Positions 8,245 through 17,468 of a DNA stretch of 32,311 bases are shown one piece after another. Origin of the DNA: Methanoregula sp. (lineage in GTDB: Archaea; Halobacteriota; Methanomicrobia; Methanomicrobiales; Methanospirillaceae). The stretch spans positions 1-32,311 of the forward strand of contig JAJRBZ010000088.1 of NCBI GenBank assembly GCA_028679185.1, in the 5' to 3' direction. The position numbers and the translations under genes are program-made. The number at the start of each line of letters is the position of its first letter. The first letter of the stretch is position 1. Under the pieces are notes generated by a model. The model saw only the letters and a list, made by a program, of their open reading frames with translations. It did not search any database and was not told the DNA's origin.

Positions 8245-9363
8245 TCACCCCTGTCCGGAGGATGGCTTTTTAATAAAAGACTTCCATGGGTAAGGAAGTA
8301 TAGCCATAAGCAGCAGCGCTCCTGCTATCGGGACAGGTATTGTTCCCAGTGCGGCAGCGAGCGAGTAATGGTCAGCAATCATCCCATTGACCGCGACACC
8401 CAACCCCCCGAATCCTATTGCAAGACCAAGCATCATGCCTGAAGCAAGCCCTACGTTCTGGGGAAGGAGCTCATGTGACATGGCGACTGCAACAGCAAAT
8501 GTTGACCAGAGACATAAACCGAAGAGAAGGATTGCGATGACTGCAATGATACCCGAGCTTGCAAAGAACAGGTAAAAGAATGGAATTGTTCCGGCAAGGC
8601 CGAGTATCATGAACTCTTTTCTCCCGATCCTGTCAGAAATGTGGCCTCCGAAGACCTGGCCTGCAACACCTGCAAGGAGCATCAGGGTCATAATTATATT
8701 TGCTGTCATAAGGTCGTAGCCACGGGTAACCAGGTACATCGGCAGGAATGTAATCGCGGCAAATACTGCCCAAGCCCGCAGTACGGATGCGATCATGAGG
8801 ATTATAAAGGGTTTTTTTGATTGCTCTGCCCCTTTTTGGGATACCGGTCTGGCATGGGACTCACACGCGCCGGCAATTCCTCCCGGGAGAAGGTATCTGA
8901 GAGCTACTACCATGAGGAGAGCCGGAAAGATGAGGAACAGGAGCCCGGGTAGTCCCAGCCAGAAGACAAGGACACCGGCCAGAACCGGCCCGATTGCATA
9001 GCCAAAATTGCCACCCACGACGAAGTATGAAGTAATCCGGCCCCGGTTCTCCTGCATGCAGAGCCGGTTCACGAGGCTTAGTGCAGTCGGGTGGAAGCAG
9101 GCATGCCCAAGGGCTGCAAGGATGGCAAAGGCCATTATAAGGTAATAATTATGAGCGATCCCCATAAGTGCAACAAAAAGTGCACTTACCAACAAACTGA
9201 TACTGATGCTGACAGAGAAACCTTTTTTGTCCGAGAACCACCCTACGAGCGGCTGGGTGAATGAAGACGTGATATTATATGCAGTTACAAGCAGCCCGGC
9301 CGTGAAGTAGGAATAACCATTATCCGCTATAAGAAGAGGGAGAATGGCAGGTAGCACCGGCAT
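8245..9363 (-). CDS. MFS efflux transporter, fosmidomycin-resistance (Fsr)-like
   Basis: A major facilitator with 11-12 hydrophobic helices over 372 residues counted from the internal ATG at 9363. The loop between TM2 and TM3 has the GWFSDKKG motif A, and LGHACFHPTALSL in TM4 resembles Fsr-type drug exporters. A second motif A-like loop (GHISDRIGRKE) opens the second half. The ATG at 9363 falls inside TM1: upstream codons back to about 9405 still encode a good helix start (GLAAAHLVTDIY), yet no ATG, GTG or TTG occurs in frame before the stop at 9460-9462. An ATT at 9403-9405 is the most plausible non-canonical start. It follows the METTL5-like gene without room for a promoter. Confidence 0.85.
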   Translation of the reverse strand: MPVLPAILPLLIADNGYSYFTAGLLVTAYNITSSFTQPLVGWFSDKKGFSVSISISLLVSALFVALMGIAHNYYLIMAFAILAALGHACFHPTALSLVNRLCMQENRGRITSYFVVGGNFGYAIGPVLAGVLVFWLGLPGLLFLIFPALLMVVALRYLLPGGIAGACESHARPVSQKGAEQSKKPFIILMIASVLRAWAVFAAITFLPMYLVTRGYDLMTANIIMTLMLLAGVAGQVFGGHISDRIGRKEFMILGLAGTIPFFYLFFASSGIIAVIAILLFGLCLWSTFAVAVAMSHELLPQNVGLASGMMLGLAIGFGGLGVAVNGMIADHYSLAAALGTIPVPIAGALLLMAILPYPWKSFIKKPSSGQG

Positions 9364-9431
9364 ATAGATATCGGTGACAAGGTGTGCTGCTGCAAGTCCG
9401 GTAATCGTATTATTGACGCTGGTTTTTGGGG

Positions 9432-10046
9432 CTAGTTTTTCCGTATCAGCCGTAGGATCTCAACCTCAATTTCCCGGACATCATGCGAGTGGAAGAAAAA
9501 GGTGCGTTTTATGGCAAATACTCCCCCGACTCTTTCGTCGATCTCCGCCCGTCCCGCAGTGTAGGTTTCTACAAATTGGGCAGAACCTGCATTAAAGATA
9601 CTGTACGTGACTGGCGCAACAGCCAATGCGAGGTCGATAAATGGACGATCGGCATGTACGTTCTGCGCCCCGAATGGCGGGTTCATAATTACAGTATCGC
9701 AGGAGCCGAGATTCCCGGGAAGTGTTGCACTTCGCACGTCAGCAACGATGAATTCAACATCAGCACCGAGCAGTCCCGCATTTGCCTTTGCTCCATCAAT
9801 TGCGTGCGGATCGATATCGATACCTCTCACGCATGTTGCACCAAGCAGGGCAGCACCGATTGCCAGCACTCCGGTACCGCACCCGAGATCGCACACCGTT
9901 TTTCCTGAAATATCCCCCTTCATAAGTGCATGATAGAGCAAACGGGCCGCGAGGGGGGCAGGTGTCTGGTATTGTTCGAGTGCAGCACGCGGTCTGTCAT
10001 AACCGGCAAGCCGCTGGAGTGCCATCTCAAGGCGTCTGAGTCTCAT
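9432..10046 (-). CDS. METTL5-like RNA N6-adenine methyltransferase (COG2263)
   Basis: A 204-residue predicted RNA methyltransferase. EQYQTP (residues 24-29) is the Q-like motif, DLGCGTG (53-59) is SAM motif I, DIDPHAI follows, and NPPFG (122-126) is the catalytic (N/D)PP(F/Y) motif of N6-adenine methyltransferases. In eukaryotes METTL5 makes m6A in 18S rRNA; archaeal relatives are predicted to act on the equivalent 16S site. The first 4 bases overlap the dph2 stop region (ATGA), implying translational coupling. Pairing with dph2 joins two modifiers of the translation machinery. The substrate here is inferred from family only. Confidence 0.85.
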   Translation of the reverse strand: MRLRRLEMALQRLAGYDRPRAALEQYQTPAPLAARLLYHALMKGDISGKTVCDLGCGTGVLAIGAALLGATCVRGIDIDPHAIDGAKANAGLLGADVEFIVADVRSATLPGNLGSCDTVIMNPPFGAQNVHADRPFIDLALAVAPVTYSIFNAGSAQFVETYTAGRAEIDERVGGVFAIKRTFFFHSHDVREIEVEILRLIRKN

Positions 10047-10990
10047 ACAATTTCATCAATCGCGTACGCATCCCATGTACGGACACCGCACAGGATCTCA
10101 AATTCCTGTGGCGAAAGGACCGGCACCGGAAAGCGTACCTGATCATCGTATGCGAGGCGTGGGCAGGCTGTATTTACGTAACAGGCAAAACCAAGGTTCA
10201 GCAACTCATCCGGTGTTACCTCCCTCATGGTAACGATAAACGCAGCAGGGGAGAGCGATGCCAGCCGGCAGGCAAGATCCATCCTCTGCTGGCCACTCTT
10301 GGTGCTGACAATAATACCCACACTCCGTGCCCCTCTGGCTTTCTCCATAACTGCAAAACGACGGCGCATGAGTGCGTCACCGCTTACCTCCTGCGCAGTT
10401 CCGGCAATAGGATCAAGTGCAATCACCCGGGCACGGGTAGCAAGTGCTATACCGACAGGATGAAAGAGTCCTGTACCCACAAAAAGAATCTCTTCTGCAC
10501 CGGTCATTGTAGCTGCGGAAAAACTGCACCCTAACACCTGTCCACGGTTCGGTGTGCGTTTTCGACCTTCTGAAACAATACAGGTGATGCCTTTTGACTG
10601 CAGGAATGTTTCGATTGCAGGGATAACGTGGACGTGCTGGATCGTGGTGACAAGACCAATAGTCTTCCCTTTAATGAAGGGGAGTGCTTTTTCCATGACC
10701 GCGATATCAAAACCTATCTGCCAGGGCTGGAAGATGACCTGTGGCTGGTCATCAACAGGTGCATGCCCGAAATGGACGAGTACATCAGAAAATATGAGAG
10801 TATCAAGCGCAAGATCACAGGCACCATAACAGGGATCACCGCTCACGATCACTTCAAAACCGGCATCTTTCAGAGTAGCGGCCACGGATGCTGACTGCCG
10901 TTTCAAGCCCTCGGGGAACTGGAGTGCGACGCGTTTCGCTCCCTTCTTTTTTAAGTGTTCTATAAGATCAGAGGTGTCGTTCAACCACAT
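10043..10990 (-). CDS. dph2: Diphthamide synthase subunit Dph2
   Basis: A 315-residue 2-(3-amino-3-carboxypropyl)histidine synthase. It transfers the aminocarboxypropyl group of SAM to a histidine of elongation factor 2, the first step of diphthamide formation, using an unusual [4Fe-4S] radical SAM chemistry. The three cluster cysteines from the three repeated domains are visible: Cys58 (CYGACD), Cys155 (LGCSFSA) and Cys276 (NTACPR). The N-terminal FPEGLKRQ is also typical. In archaea a homodimer does this job. The ATG at 10990 lies within the end of hpt, a 23-nt overlap, with AAGGTG just upstream. Length matches the archaeal family. Confidence 0.95.
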   Translation of the reverse strand: MWLNDTSDLIEHLKKKGAKRVALQFPEGLKRQSASVAATLKDAGFEVIVSGDPCYGACDLALDTLIFSDVLVHFGHAPVDDQPQVIFQPWQIGFDIAVMEKALPFIKGKTIGLVTTIQHVHVIPAIETFLQSKGITCIVSEGRKRTPNRGQVLGCSFSAATMTGAEEILFVGTGLFHPVGIALATRARVIALDPIAGTAQEVSGDALMRRRFAVMEKARGARSVGIIVSTKSGQQRMDLACRLASLSPAAFIVTMREVTPDELLNLGFACYVNTACPRLAYDDQVRFPVPVLSPQEFEILCGVRTWDAYAIDEIV

Positions 10991-11516
10991 ACACCTTGTC
11001 CGTCACTTCGATCTTGACGAGTGACTTATACGGGCGTCCGATATCGGGGTCACCACGCTGTACTGCAATGCAGACATCTGCCACTTCAGCACCGGCAATT
11101 TTGAGGGCTTGTAAGAGGGCTCTCATCGTGCCACCTGTACTGACGACATCGTCAATGATCACGACACGGTCTCCTTTATAGACACCGTTGAGGTAGAGCT
11201 CACCTTTTGAATAGCCGGTAGTCTGGTGAACGGCTATCTCACCAGGCAATTTGTACGTCCTCTTACGCATGATGGTCATGGGGATATCGGTCATTGATGA
11301 CAGGATTGAACCGATATGAATGCCCATCGCCTCAACAACAACGATCTTGTCTACGCCCGTTAAATCGAGCATCTTTACCATTCCGGTGCAGACTTCGCGG
11401 AGGAGAGCGGGGTCAATGATGGGTACGCCATCGGTGAGCGGGTGAATAAAATAATTATAGTCTCCCCTTTTTATCATTGGGCAGGTCTCAAGAGAGGTTA
11501 CCAGTCTGTCAAGCAT
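10968..11516 (-). CDS. hpt: Archaeal hypoxanthine/guanine phosphoribosyltransferase
   Basis: A 182-residue purine salvage enzyme that joins hypoxanthine or guanine to PRPP to give IMP or GMP. The PRPP-binding loop VVIIDDVVSTGGT is at residues 118-130, and VEAMGIHIGS (61-70) and the flexible-loop MRKRTYKLPGE (83-93) match archaeal Hpt rather than bacterial enzymes. An adenine-type relative is the main alternative. I chose the ATG at 11516, which has GGAG upstream; a TTG at 11528 is in frame but overlaps that site. The gene overlaps mfnA by 8 nt and dph2 by 23 nt, so it sits in the middle of a coupled operon. Confidence 0.9.
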   Translation of the reverse strand: MLDRLVTSLETCPMIKRGDYNYFIHPLTDGVPIIDPALLREVCTGMVKMLDLTGVDKIVVVEAMGIHIGSILSSMTDIPMTIMRKRTYKLPGEIAVHQTTGYSKGELYLNGVYKGDRVVIIDDVVSTGGTMRALLQALKIAGAEVADVCIAVQRGDPDIGRPYKSLVKIEVTDKVYVVERHL

Positions 11517-12609
11517 GCATTTCTCCAATATCTTTTAAGAATGCCTCAATCCGGTCTAGGTGAACGTGCGGCATGCAGACGATCCGCAGGTGCCCATGCC
11601 GTGTCCACGAGACCTTCCACGGTTCGGGTACTTCCCTGCAGGTAAATGTCGCCACATTTACGTCAGGCGTGACAGCCCGTGGGAAACCGAATATTTCCAT
11701 ACCGGCGATCAGGCGCTCTGTATTCTTCATGCATCCTGCAATGATTGCTCTCATTCCCTGAACACCAAGATAGTCCAGTACAGCAAGCGCTCCGACAACG
11801 GGAGCACCCGGACGGGTTCCGGCAAGAGTGTACTCCTGTTTCACTGATAGGTAGGGAGTTTCAATATTAAGCGAGTTGAGCATGTCCGGTCTTCGGGTGA
11901 GCAGGCAACCGGCAGGAATTGTGCTCATACCCATCTTGTGCGGGTCAACTGCGATAGTCGTTACACCTGGAAGGGAAAAGTCAAAGGGCTTGGAATGGTT
12001 CAGGAATGGAAGTACCAGACCACCAAAGGCTGCATCCACATGGAAAAAAACATCATGTGAATCTGCGATCTTTGCGAGATCTGCAATTGGGTCAACCATC
12101 CCATACTCGGTAGAACCAGCGATACCCACGAGACAGACCGTGTTTTTGTCAATCTGTTCTGCAGCTTCTCCTGTGTCCATCCGGAAATCTTTTCCAAGGG
12201 GAACAGTCCGCATCTCAAGGCAGAGAAGATCGCAGGCTTTCCTGAATGAAAAGTGAGCTGATTCAGGTACGACAACGTTGGGATACGTAATTTCTTTTTT
12301 TGAGACTTGTGCAAGACGAAGTGCCTGGATATTGGACTCGGTCCCTCCTGTTGTAGCATATCCACCTGCTTCCGGAAGGTGGAAAAGTGTGCCCAGTCGC
12401 ATGATGAGGAGCTTTTCAAGTGATGCGGTACCGAGGAATAGTCCGGGATCACCGAGATTGGTTTCCATGAACATGCAATGCGCCCGCACAGCTACGGGAT
12501 GCGGGATAGTGCACATAGAGCTCAAAATATAGTTATAGTCCATGTCCTCCCTTTTTTTTTGAGAGAAAAAAGTGAAGAGTTCTTCTTCAGAACAACCCTT
12601 ATTCAGCAT
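11509..12609 (-). CDS. mfnA: L-tyrosine decarboxylase MfnA
   Basis: A 366-residue pyridoxal phosphate enzyme of the group II decarboxylases. In methanogens MfnA turns tyrosine into tyramine for methanofuran; some archaeal relatives act on aspartate to give beta-alanine for coenzyme A. The Schiff-base lysine is Lys225 in VDPHKMGMS, His190 and Asp192 lie in FFHVDAAFGG, and TGGTESN (87-93) binds the cofactor phosphate. The ATG at 12609 begins the conserved region; the longer frame upstream runs inside ppsA and encodes an arginine-rich stretch that I discount. The gene overlaps the ppsA end by 11 nt and hpt by 8 nt. Confidence 0.93.
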   Translation of the reverse strand: MLNKGCSEEELFTFFSQKKREDMDYNYILSSMCTIPHPVAVRAHCMFMETNLGDPGLFLGTASLEKLLIMRLGTLFHLPEAGGYATTGGTESNIQALRLAQVSKKEITYPNVVVPESAHFSFRKACDLLCLEMRTVPLGKDFRMDTGEAAEQIDKNTVCLVGIAGSTEYGMVDPIADLAKIADSHDVFFHVDAAFGGLVLPFLNHSKPFDFSLPGVTTIAVDPHKMGMSTIPAGCLLTRRPDMLNSLNIETPYLSVKQEYTLAGTRPGAPVVGALAVLDYLGVQGMRAIIAGCMKNTERLIAGMEIFGFPRAVTPDVNVATFTCREVPEPWKVSWTRHGHLRIVCMPHVHLDRIEAFLKDIGEMHA

Positions 12610-14881
12610 CGCGGGTTCTCGCAGCCTCAAGTATGATCTGCTTCTCCGTACGGGCAACCGCCTCGCGGATCTTGGCGATTGCGTCAATGTTTGCCGATAT
12701 ACTTGCTATACCATGCTCAACGAGCCAGCTTGCCATCTTCGGGTCAGAACCGGCCTGCCCGCAGATAGAGCACTCAACATTATATGCCCTGCACATCTGG
12801 ATTGCATTATGGATCAGGTGAAGCACGGCAGGATGTTGCGGCTGATACATGTCAGCAACATTTTCATTGTTCCGATCAATAGCCAGCGTGTACTGGACGA
12901 GATCATTGGTCCCGAATGATGCGAACCTGATGCCAGATTTGATGAAGTCCTCGATCATGATCGCGCTTGACGGTATCTCGATCATAATTCCCAGCGTAAC
13001 CTTCTCGACATCGACCCCGAATGTTTTCATCATTGCTTTCGCAGTGATAAACTCATCCGGGTGGGAGACCATGGGGAACATGATACCGAGGTTCTCATAT
13101 CCTTCCTTCCAGAGGCGTTTGAAGGATTCTACCTGAAGACGGAACTGATCCGGGCTCTGGAGATCGCGCCGGATGCCACGCCAGCCGAGCATAGGATTAT
13201 GCTCATGAGGCTCATTCTCCCCACCCATCATGTTCCGGAACTCGTCAGTCGGGGCATCAAGCGTCCGCACCCATACCGGTTTGCCCGGGAATGCATCGAG
13301 CACGATTTTAATGCCATCGTGGAGTTCACTGACAAAATCCTCTTCCCTGTTGTTTGCAATGAACCAGCCCGGTGTCTTGTTGAGCCCAAGGATCAGGTGC
13401 TCGATCCGGAGTAATCCGACACCATCAGCACCGGTAGCTGCAGCACGGGCTGCTGCTTCGGGAATGGAGACATTCACCTTTACACTTGTCGCGGTGATAA
13501 TATGAGAGGCGGCAGCTGCCATCTGCACTACCTGGGCCGGTTTTGCCGGAATCGCGATCTCCCCTTCATATACATGTCCCTTCTCACCATCAACGGTGAC
13601 CAGTTGTCCGTTTTTCAGCACACTGGTCGCAGTCTTCGTGCCAACAACTGCCGGAGTCCCCAGTTCACGGCTTACGATCGCTGCGTGGCAGGTCAGGCCC
13701 CCTTCATCTGTCACAATTGCAGCAACCTTCCGCATCGCTGGCACCATGTCGGGATTTGTCATCTTCGTGACCAGAATGTCTCCCTCTTTTACCTTTCCGG
13801 TATCTTTGACGTCCCGGATAATTACAACATTACCGGAAGCAATTCCGGGGGCAGCACCCTGGCCCTGAATGAGTATCTTTGCGTTCTGTTTTTGACCTGG
13901 CATACCTTTTACCTCTTTCCTGTTCCCAATCGTTGTAATCGGACGGGACTGGAGAATATAAATAGTCCCGTTCACAATTCCCCATTCCACATCCTGGGGG
14001 ATACCATAATGGTCTTCAGCGATCTTGCCATACATGGCCAGCTTGGTTATTTCCGCGGATGATAACACCTGTGCGTCCTGCCGGGCACCTGTCACATCAA
14101 CAATCTTGGTGCCGTGGTCGCCGTCAGCTATAATCTCCACTTTCTTATTCGAAATGAGTATGTCGTCAACTTTCTCCAACCGCTGGTCGAAGATATATTT
14201 ATCCGGTGAAACCGAACCGGAAACAACGGCTTCGCCCAGTCCCCACGACCCCTCAATAATCGTGAGCGGTTCACCGGTAATCGGGTGGGAAGTAAACATC
14301 ACCCCGGCTTTTTCTGAATGAACAAGCTGCTGTACGACAACAGCGATATTTACCGTATGATCATCAAATCCCTGCTTTGCGCGGTAATAGATCGCACGCG
14401 CCCCGTAGAGGGATGCCCAGCATTTCTGGACAGCTTCGAGGAGGGCTGCTTCCCCTTTGATATTAAGATAGGTCTCCTGCTGCCCGGCAAAACTGGCATC
14501 CGGAAGATCCTCGGCAGTAGCGCTTGATCTGACCGCTACAATCAGGTCATCCGGTGAAATCTTTTTGTAAGCCTTACGGATCTCCTCTTTTATAATTGCC
14601 GGCATCTTTGCTTTGAGCACCATGGTTTTTGCACCCTCGGCAGCTTTTTCCAGAGCCTCATTATTTTCGACATCAAGCCGTTCGTATGATGCAAAAATCT
14701 TCTTTTCAAGACCGGTCTCAACCAAAAACCTTCGGAAGGCCTGAGCAGTTACCACGAAGGCTTTCGGAACGGGGAGACCGATGGATGCCATCTCACCAAG
14801 AGAAGCTCCTTTACCCCCGACCGATATGATATCTTCCTTCCTGATCTCCTCGAGCCACAGAATATTAGGCACATCCTTCAT
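12599..14881 (-). CDS. ppsA: Phosphoenolpyruvate synthase
   Basis: A 760-residue pyruvate, water dikinase that makes PEP from pyruvate and ATP, the gluconeogenic exit from acetyl-CoA-derived pyruvate in methanogens. Order: N-terminal ATP-grasp domain (GGKGASLGEMA near residue 25; SSATAEDLPDASFAGQQETY around 115-135), the swivelling phosphohistidine domain (GGLTCHAAIVSRELGTP, His near 399), and a C-terminal TIM barrel with MIEIPSSAI and CSICGQAGSDP, whose Cys near 705 is the acid-base residue. I place the start at ATG 14881 (MKDVPNILWLEE), where homologues begin. Upstream ATG codons, for example at 14929, would add an unusual leader. It is the first gene of the long minus-strand operon and is divergent from serA. 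Confidence 0.94.
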   Translation of the reverse strand: MKDVPNILWLEEIRKEDIISVGGKGASLGEMASIGLPVPKAFVVTAQAFRRFLVETGLEKKIFASYERLDVENNEALEKAAEGAKTMVLKAKMPAIIKEEIRKAYKKISPDDLIVAVRSSATAEDLPDASFAGQQETYLNIKGEAALLEAVQKCWASLYGARAIYYRAKQGFDDHTVNIAVVVQQLVHSEKAGVMFTSHPITGEPLTIIEGSWGLGEAVVSGSVSPDKYIFDQRLEKVDDILISNKKVEIIADGDHGTKIVDVTGARQDAQVLSSAEITKLAMYGKIAEDHYGIPQDVEWGIVNGTIYILQSRPITTIGNRKEVKGMPGQKQNAKILIQGQGAAPGIASGNVVIIRDVKDTGKVKEGDILVTKMTNPDMVPAMRKVAAIVTDEGGLTCHAAIVSRELGTPAVVGTKTATSVLKNGQLVTVDGEKGHVYEGEIAIPAKPAQVVQMAAAASHIITATSVKVNVSIPEAAARAAATGADGVGLLRIEHLILGLNKTPGWFIANNREEDFVSELHDGIKIVLDAFPGKPVWVRTLDAPTDEFRNMMGGENEPHEHNPMLGWRGIRRDLQSPDQFRLQVESFKRLWKEGYENLGIMFPMVSHPDEFITAKAMMKTFGVDVEKVTLGIMIEIPSSAIMIEDFIKSGIRFASFGTNDLVQYTLAIDRNNENVADMYQPQHPAVLHLIHNAIQMCRAYNVECSICGQAGSDPKMASWLVEHGIASISANIDAIAKIREAVARTEKQIILEAARTRDAE

Positions 14882-15057
14882 GCTCGCACCACTTATGATC
14901 TTAATTCCCTCTTGTTTAATAATTATCATTAGCCTTTTTTTGCCGTAAATAAGGACGCGCAGGAACGGTCGGCTTTTTATTGTGCACGGGAAGGCATTTT
15001 CCATCGGTTAAAGAATAATCCTCTTTAAGTATGGTGCATATAGTATATGGGTTTTTT

Positions 15058-16662
15058 ATGGCAAACGGAAGGGTGCTCGTCAGCGATCCGCTGGCTGAAG
15101 AGGGGCTCGAGATCCTGAAAAAGGCGTTCGACGTTGACGTCAAAACCGACCTCAAAGAGGATGAGCTCTGCAGGATTATCGGGGATTATGATGCTCTGCT
15201 GGTGAGGAGCGGTACCGAAGTGACCGCAAAGGTGATCGAAGCGGGGAAGCGACTCCGATTTATCGGACGTGCCGGTGCCGGTGTGGATAATATTGATACG
15301 GACGCGGCAACCCGCAAAGGGATTATTGTCGCAAATGCACCTGAAGGCAATACTCTTGCGGCAACCGAGCATACGATGGCAATGATGCTCTCTTTAGCAA
15401 GGAACATCCCTCAGGCGACAGCCAGCCTGAAGAAAAAGGAATGGAAGCGCTCGAAGTTCATGGGTGTCGAACTCAATGATAAAGTTCTGGGTATTGTGGG
15501 TTTCGGACGGATCGGTCGCGAAGTGGCAAAACGGGCAAACGCACTGGATATGCGATGCATTGCCTACGACCCCTTCATCTCCAAAGAGAGGGCTGCACAG
15601 CTTGGGGTGGAGATGATGTCAGTTGAAGACCTGTTCAGAATCGCTGATGTCATCACTGTTCATACGCCGCTGATCAAGGAAACAAAGCACCTCATCAATG
15701 CAAAGAGCATCGCAACCATGAAAGACGGAGTGCGTATTATCAACTGTGCCCGTGGCGGTATTATTGATGAAAAAGCGCTCTACGACGCAATCAGGAGCGG
15801 CAAGGTTGCGGGGGCGGCGCTTGACGTCTTTGAGTCTGAGCCCCCGCTGGAGTCCCCTCTTCTCTCACTTGACCAGGTGATTGTAACACCGCACCTTGGG
15901 GCAAGTACTGTTGAGGCACAGCAGAATGTCGCAATCTCGGTTGCACGGCAGTGCATTGAAGTACTGCACGGCGGTGCCGCGAAATATGTGGTGAATGCCC
16001 CGATGGTACCACCCGAACTGGCAGAAGTGCTGGAACCTTACGCCCAGCTAGCCGAGAAGATGGGGAGGTTTGCGATCCAGATTGCTCCAGGGAGGCTCGA
16101 GGCTGTTGAATGCATTTATGGCGGCGAACTCTCGGCATACGCCGGCAGCATGAAGTTTGTCACCCGGCTCGCGCTGAAAGGACTTCTCGATCCAATTCTA
16201 CAGCAACCGGTAAATATCGTAAATGCGGAATTTATCGCAAAGGAACGCGGCATTACGGTGAGCGAGACGGTCACGCAGGAATCCCGTGGATTTAAAAACT
16301 TAATAACGATACGGATCAGTACCGATAAGACGAAAGAAACCGTGAGCGGTACAGTTTTTTTCAAAGGAAGGAGCCGGATTGTAGCAGTTGGCGGCTATAC
16401 AATGGACATGATCCCCGAAGGCTACGTTATTGTCTCGCGGCACCTGGATAAGCCGGGGGTCATAGGACGTGCCTCCACAATTCTCGGGAAATGCAATATC
16501 AATATCGCCGGCATGCAGGTCGGGCGGATCAATCCTGGCGAAGAAGCGATCATGGTGCTGAATGTGGACAGCGAAGTACCCGAAGAAGTGATGGACGAGA
16601 TTCGTTCAATGCCGGGAATCTTTACAGCGACATTTGCAAAAATTACATCAGAAAAGATCTGA
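15058..16662 (+). CDS. serA: D-3-phosphoglycerate dehydrogenase
   Basis: A 534-residue long-form SerA that oxidises 3-phosphoglycerate to 3-phosphohydroxypyruvate with NAD, the first step of serine synthesis. Visible parts: substrate domain with VRSGTEVT, Rossmann motif GFGRIGREVA near residue 149, the catalytic Arg in NCARGGIIDE, and the His in TPHLGAST. An intervening allosteric substrate-binding domain follows, then a C-terminal ACT domain (HLDKPGVIGRASTILG), which senses serine in this family. ATG 15058 (MANGRVLVSD) is preferred to 15031. TTTAAGTA at 15024-15031 is a possible TATA box giving a leaderless mRNA. A T-rich run follows the stop. Confidence 0.94.
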   Translation: MANGRVLVSDPLAEEGLEILKKAFDVDVKTDLKEDELCRIIGDYDALLVRSGTEVTAKVIEAGKRLRFIGRAGAGVDNIDTDAATRKGIIVANAPEGNTLAATEHTMAMMLSLARNIPQATASLKKKEWKRSKFMGVELNDKVLGIVGFGRIGREVAKRANALDMRCIAYDPFISKERAAQLGVEMMSVEDLFRIADVITVHTPLIKETKHLINAKSIATMKDGVRIINCARGGIIDEKALYDAIRSGKVAGAALDVFESEPPLESPLLSLDQVIVTPHLGASTVEAQQNVAISVARQCIEVLHGGAAKYVVNAPMVPPELAEVLEPYAQLAEKMGRFAIQIAPGRLEAVECIYGGELSAYAGSMKFVTRLALKGLLDPILQQPVNIVNAEFIAKERGITVSETVTQESRGFKNLITIRISTDKTKETVSGTVFFKGRSRIVAVGGYTMDMIPEGYVIVSRHLDKPGVIGRASTILGKCNINIAGMQVGRINPGEEAIMVLNVDSEVPEEVMDEIRSMPGIFTATFAKITSEKI

Positions 16663-16683
16663 ATTCTTTTTTTTAATAAAAAA
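16663..16683 (+). terminator. T-rich 3' end of serA
   Basis: A run of eight T followed by TAATAAAAAAA directly after the serA stop and before the convergent DUF4389 gene. Oligo-T tracts of this kind are sufficient for archaeal termination and this one could serve both strands. Confidence 0.4.
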
Positions 16684-16700
16684 ATGCTGGCCGGTACCGG

Positions 16701-17027
16701 TCATTTATTTACTGATCCCTCTTCATAAATCTTCACCGGTACCGGCAGGATGTCCGGGCGCTTGTCGGTCATGATGTAGGTGTACCCCATAACATGGACC
16801 AGATACTCCAGATACCCTTTAGCAATGTCTGATAATGCCTGGTTCCGCCGCCCGAGGATAAGGATGTGGAACCACTGGACAAACAGGCAGATGAACGCAA
16901 TGATTCCATACACCCAGAGGACAATGCCGATGAGAATCCAGTAGGCAATCCGGATAAGCAGTTCAAGACGACCAGCATCAGGCTCGAACACGAAAAGTTG
17001 TCTGGGAAAACCCGTTGTATCTGTCAT
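16701..17027 (-). CDS. DUF4389 family membrane protein
   Basis: A 108-residue protein with two hydrophobic helices (about residues 24-44 and 45-58) followed by the amphipathic LGRRNQALSDIAKGYLEYLV region and a tyrosine-containing VMGYTYIMTDKRP stretch, the layout of the DUF4389 family. The ATG at 17027 is preferred over a TTG at 17036. A minus-strand TATA-like TTTATAG near 17061-17068 lies about 35 nt upstream, suggesting a short or absent leader. Function is unknown; family members are membrane proteins often near lipid or envelope genes, but no such context is present here. Confidence 0.7.
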   Translation of the reverse strand: MTDTTGFPRQLFVFEPDAGRLELLIRIAYWILIGIVLWVYGIIAFICLFVQWFHILILGRRNQALSDIAKGYLEYLVHVMGYTYIMTDKRPDILPVPVKIYEEGSVNK

Positions 17028-17179
17028 TATTATCAATTTACCTGTAGATCGTTGCTGGCTATAAATCCCTGCGTCTGTTTCTGACAGGGATTATCGATAC
17101 CGTCCGGATATATCTCAAAAGCAGGTACACTATTTTTTAATAATAAGATGACAGATGTTATAGAGCATCAGACATCAGC

Positions 17180-17253
17180 GGGCTCGTGGTCTAGTTGGTT
17201 ATGACGTCGCCTTGACATGGCGGAGGTCCTGAGTTCAAATCTCAGCGGGCCCA
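17180..17253 (+). tRNA. tRNA-Val (anticodon GAC)
   Basis: A complete cloverleaf. Acceptor GGGCTCG pairs with CGGGCCC (one G-T pair), discriminator A at 17253. The anticodon stem TCGCC/GGCGG encloses the loop TTGACAT, with anticodon GAC reading GUC/GUU valine codons. The T stem CTGAG/CTCAG encloses TTCAAAT. There is no intron, and CCA is not encoded. A TTTTTAATAATA stretch about 40 nt upstream could be its TATA box, and an oligo-T run follows directly. Confidence 0.96.
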
Positions 17254-17431
17254 TATTTTTTCGCTATTTTTAGGGTATTTCCAATTATACAAAACTAAAA
17301 AATCCATGAATGTATGGTATGCCCGGGCAGAATCCGGAGAGAAAATCAAAAAAGATACCCAAACGTTATCATGGAACATCGCCGGATGCATTCTTTCTTT
17401 TTGGTCATCCTAAAATTTTTATAAATAAATT

Positions 17432-17440
17432 CTATATAAT
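17432..17440 (+). promoter_or_regulatory. TATA box of the PLD-like gene
   Basis: CTATATAAT lies about 30-37 nt before the ATG at 17469, next to a second candidate TTTATAAAT at 17418-17426. No ribosome site is apparent, so the mRNA may be leaderless. Confidence 0.5.
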
Positions 17441-17468
17441 CATAAACCATTATTTTCCCTGATCACGT

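Noticed and set aside
9483-9908. Plus-strand 141-codon frame over the METTL5-like gene
   Set aside because: Antisense to a gene with complete methyltransferase motifs; no supporting features.
16690-16747. Two CCGGTACCGG palindromes near the DUF4389 stop
   Set aside because: The second lies in coding DNA and fits common codons; two copies are not enough to call a site family.
17180-17253. tRNA-Val 3' end as an attachment site of an integrated element
   Set aside because: No second copy of the tRNA 3' end was seen in the window and no integrase gene lies nearby.
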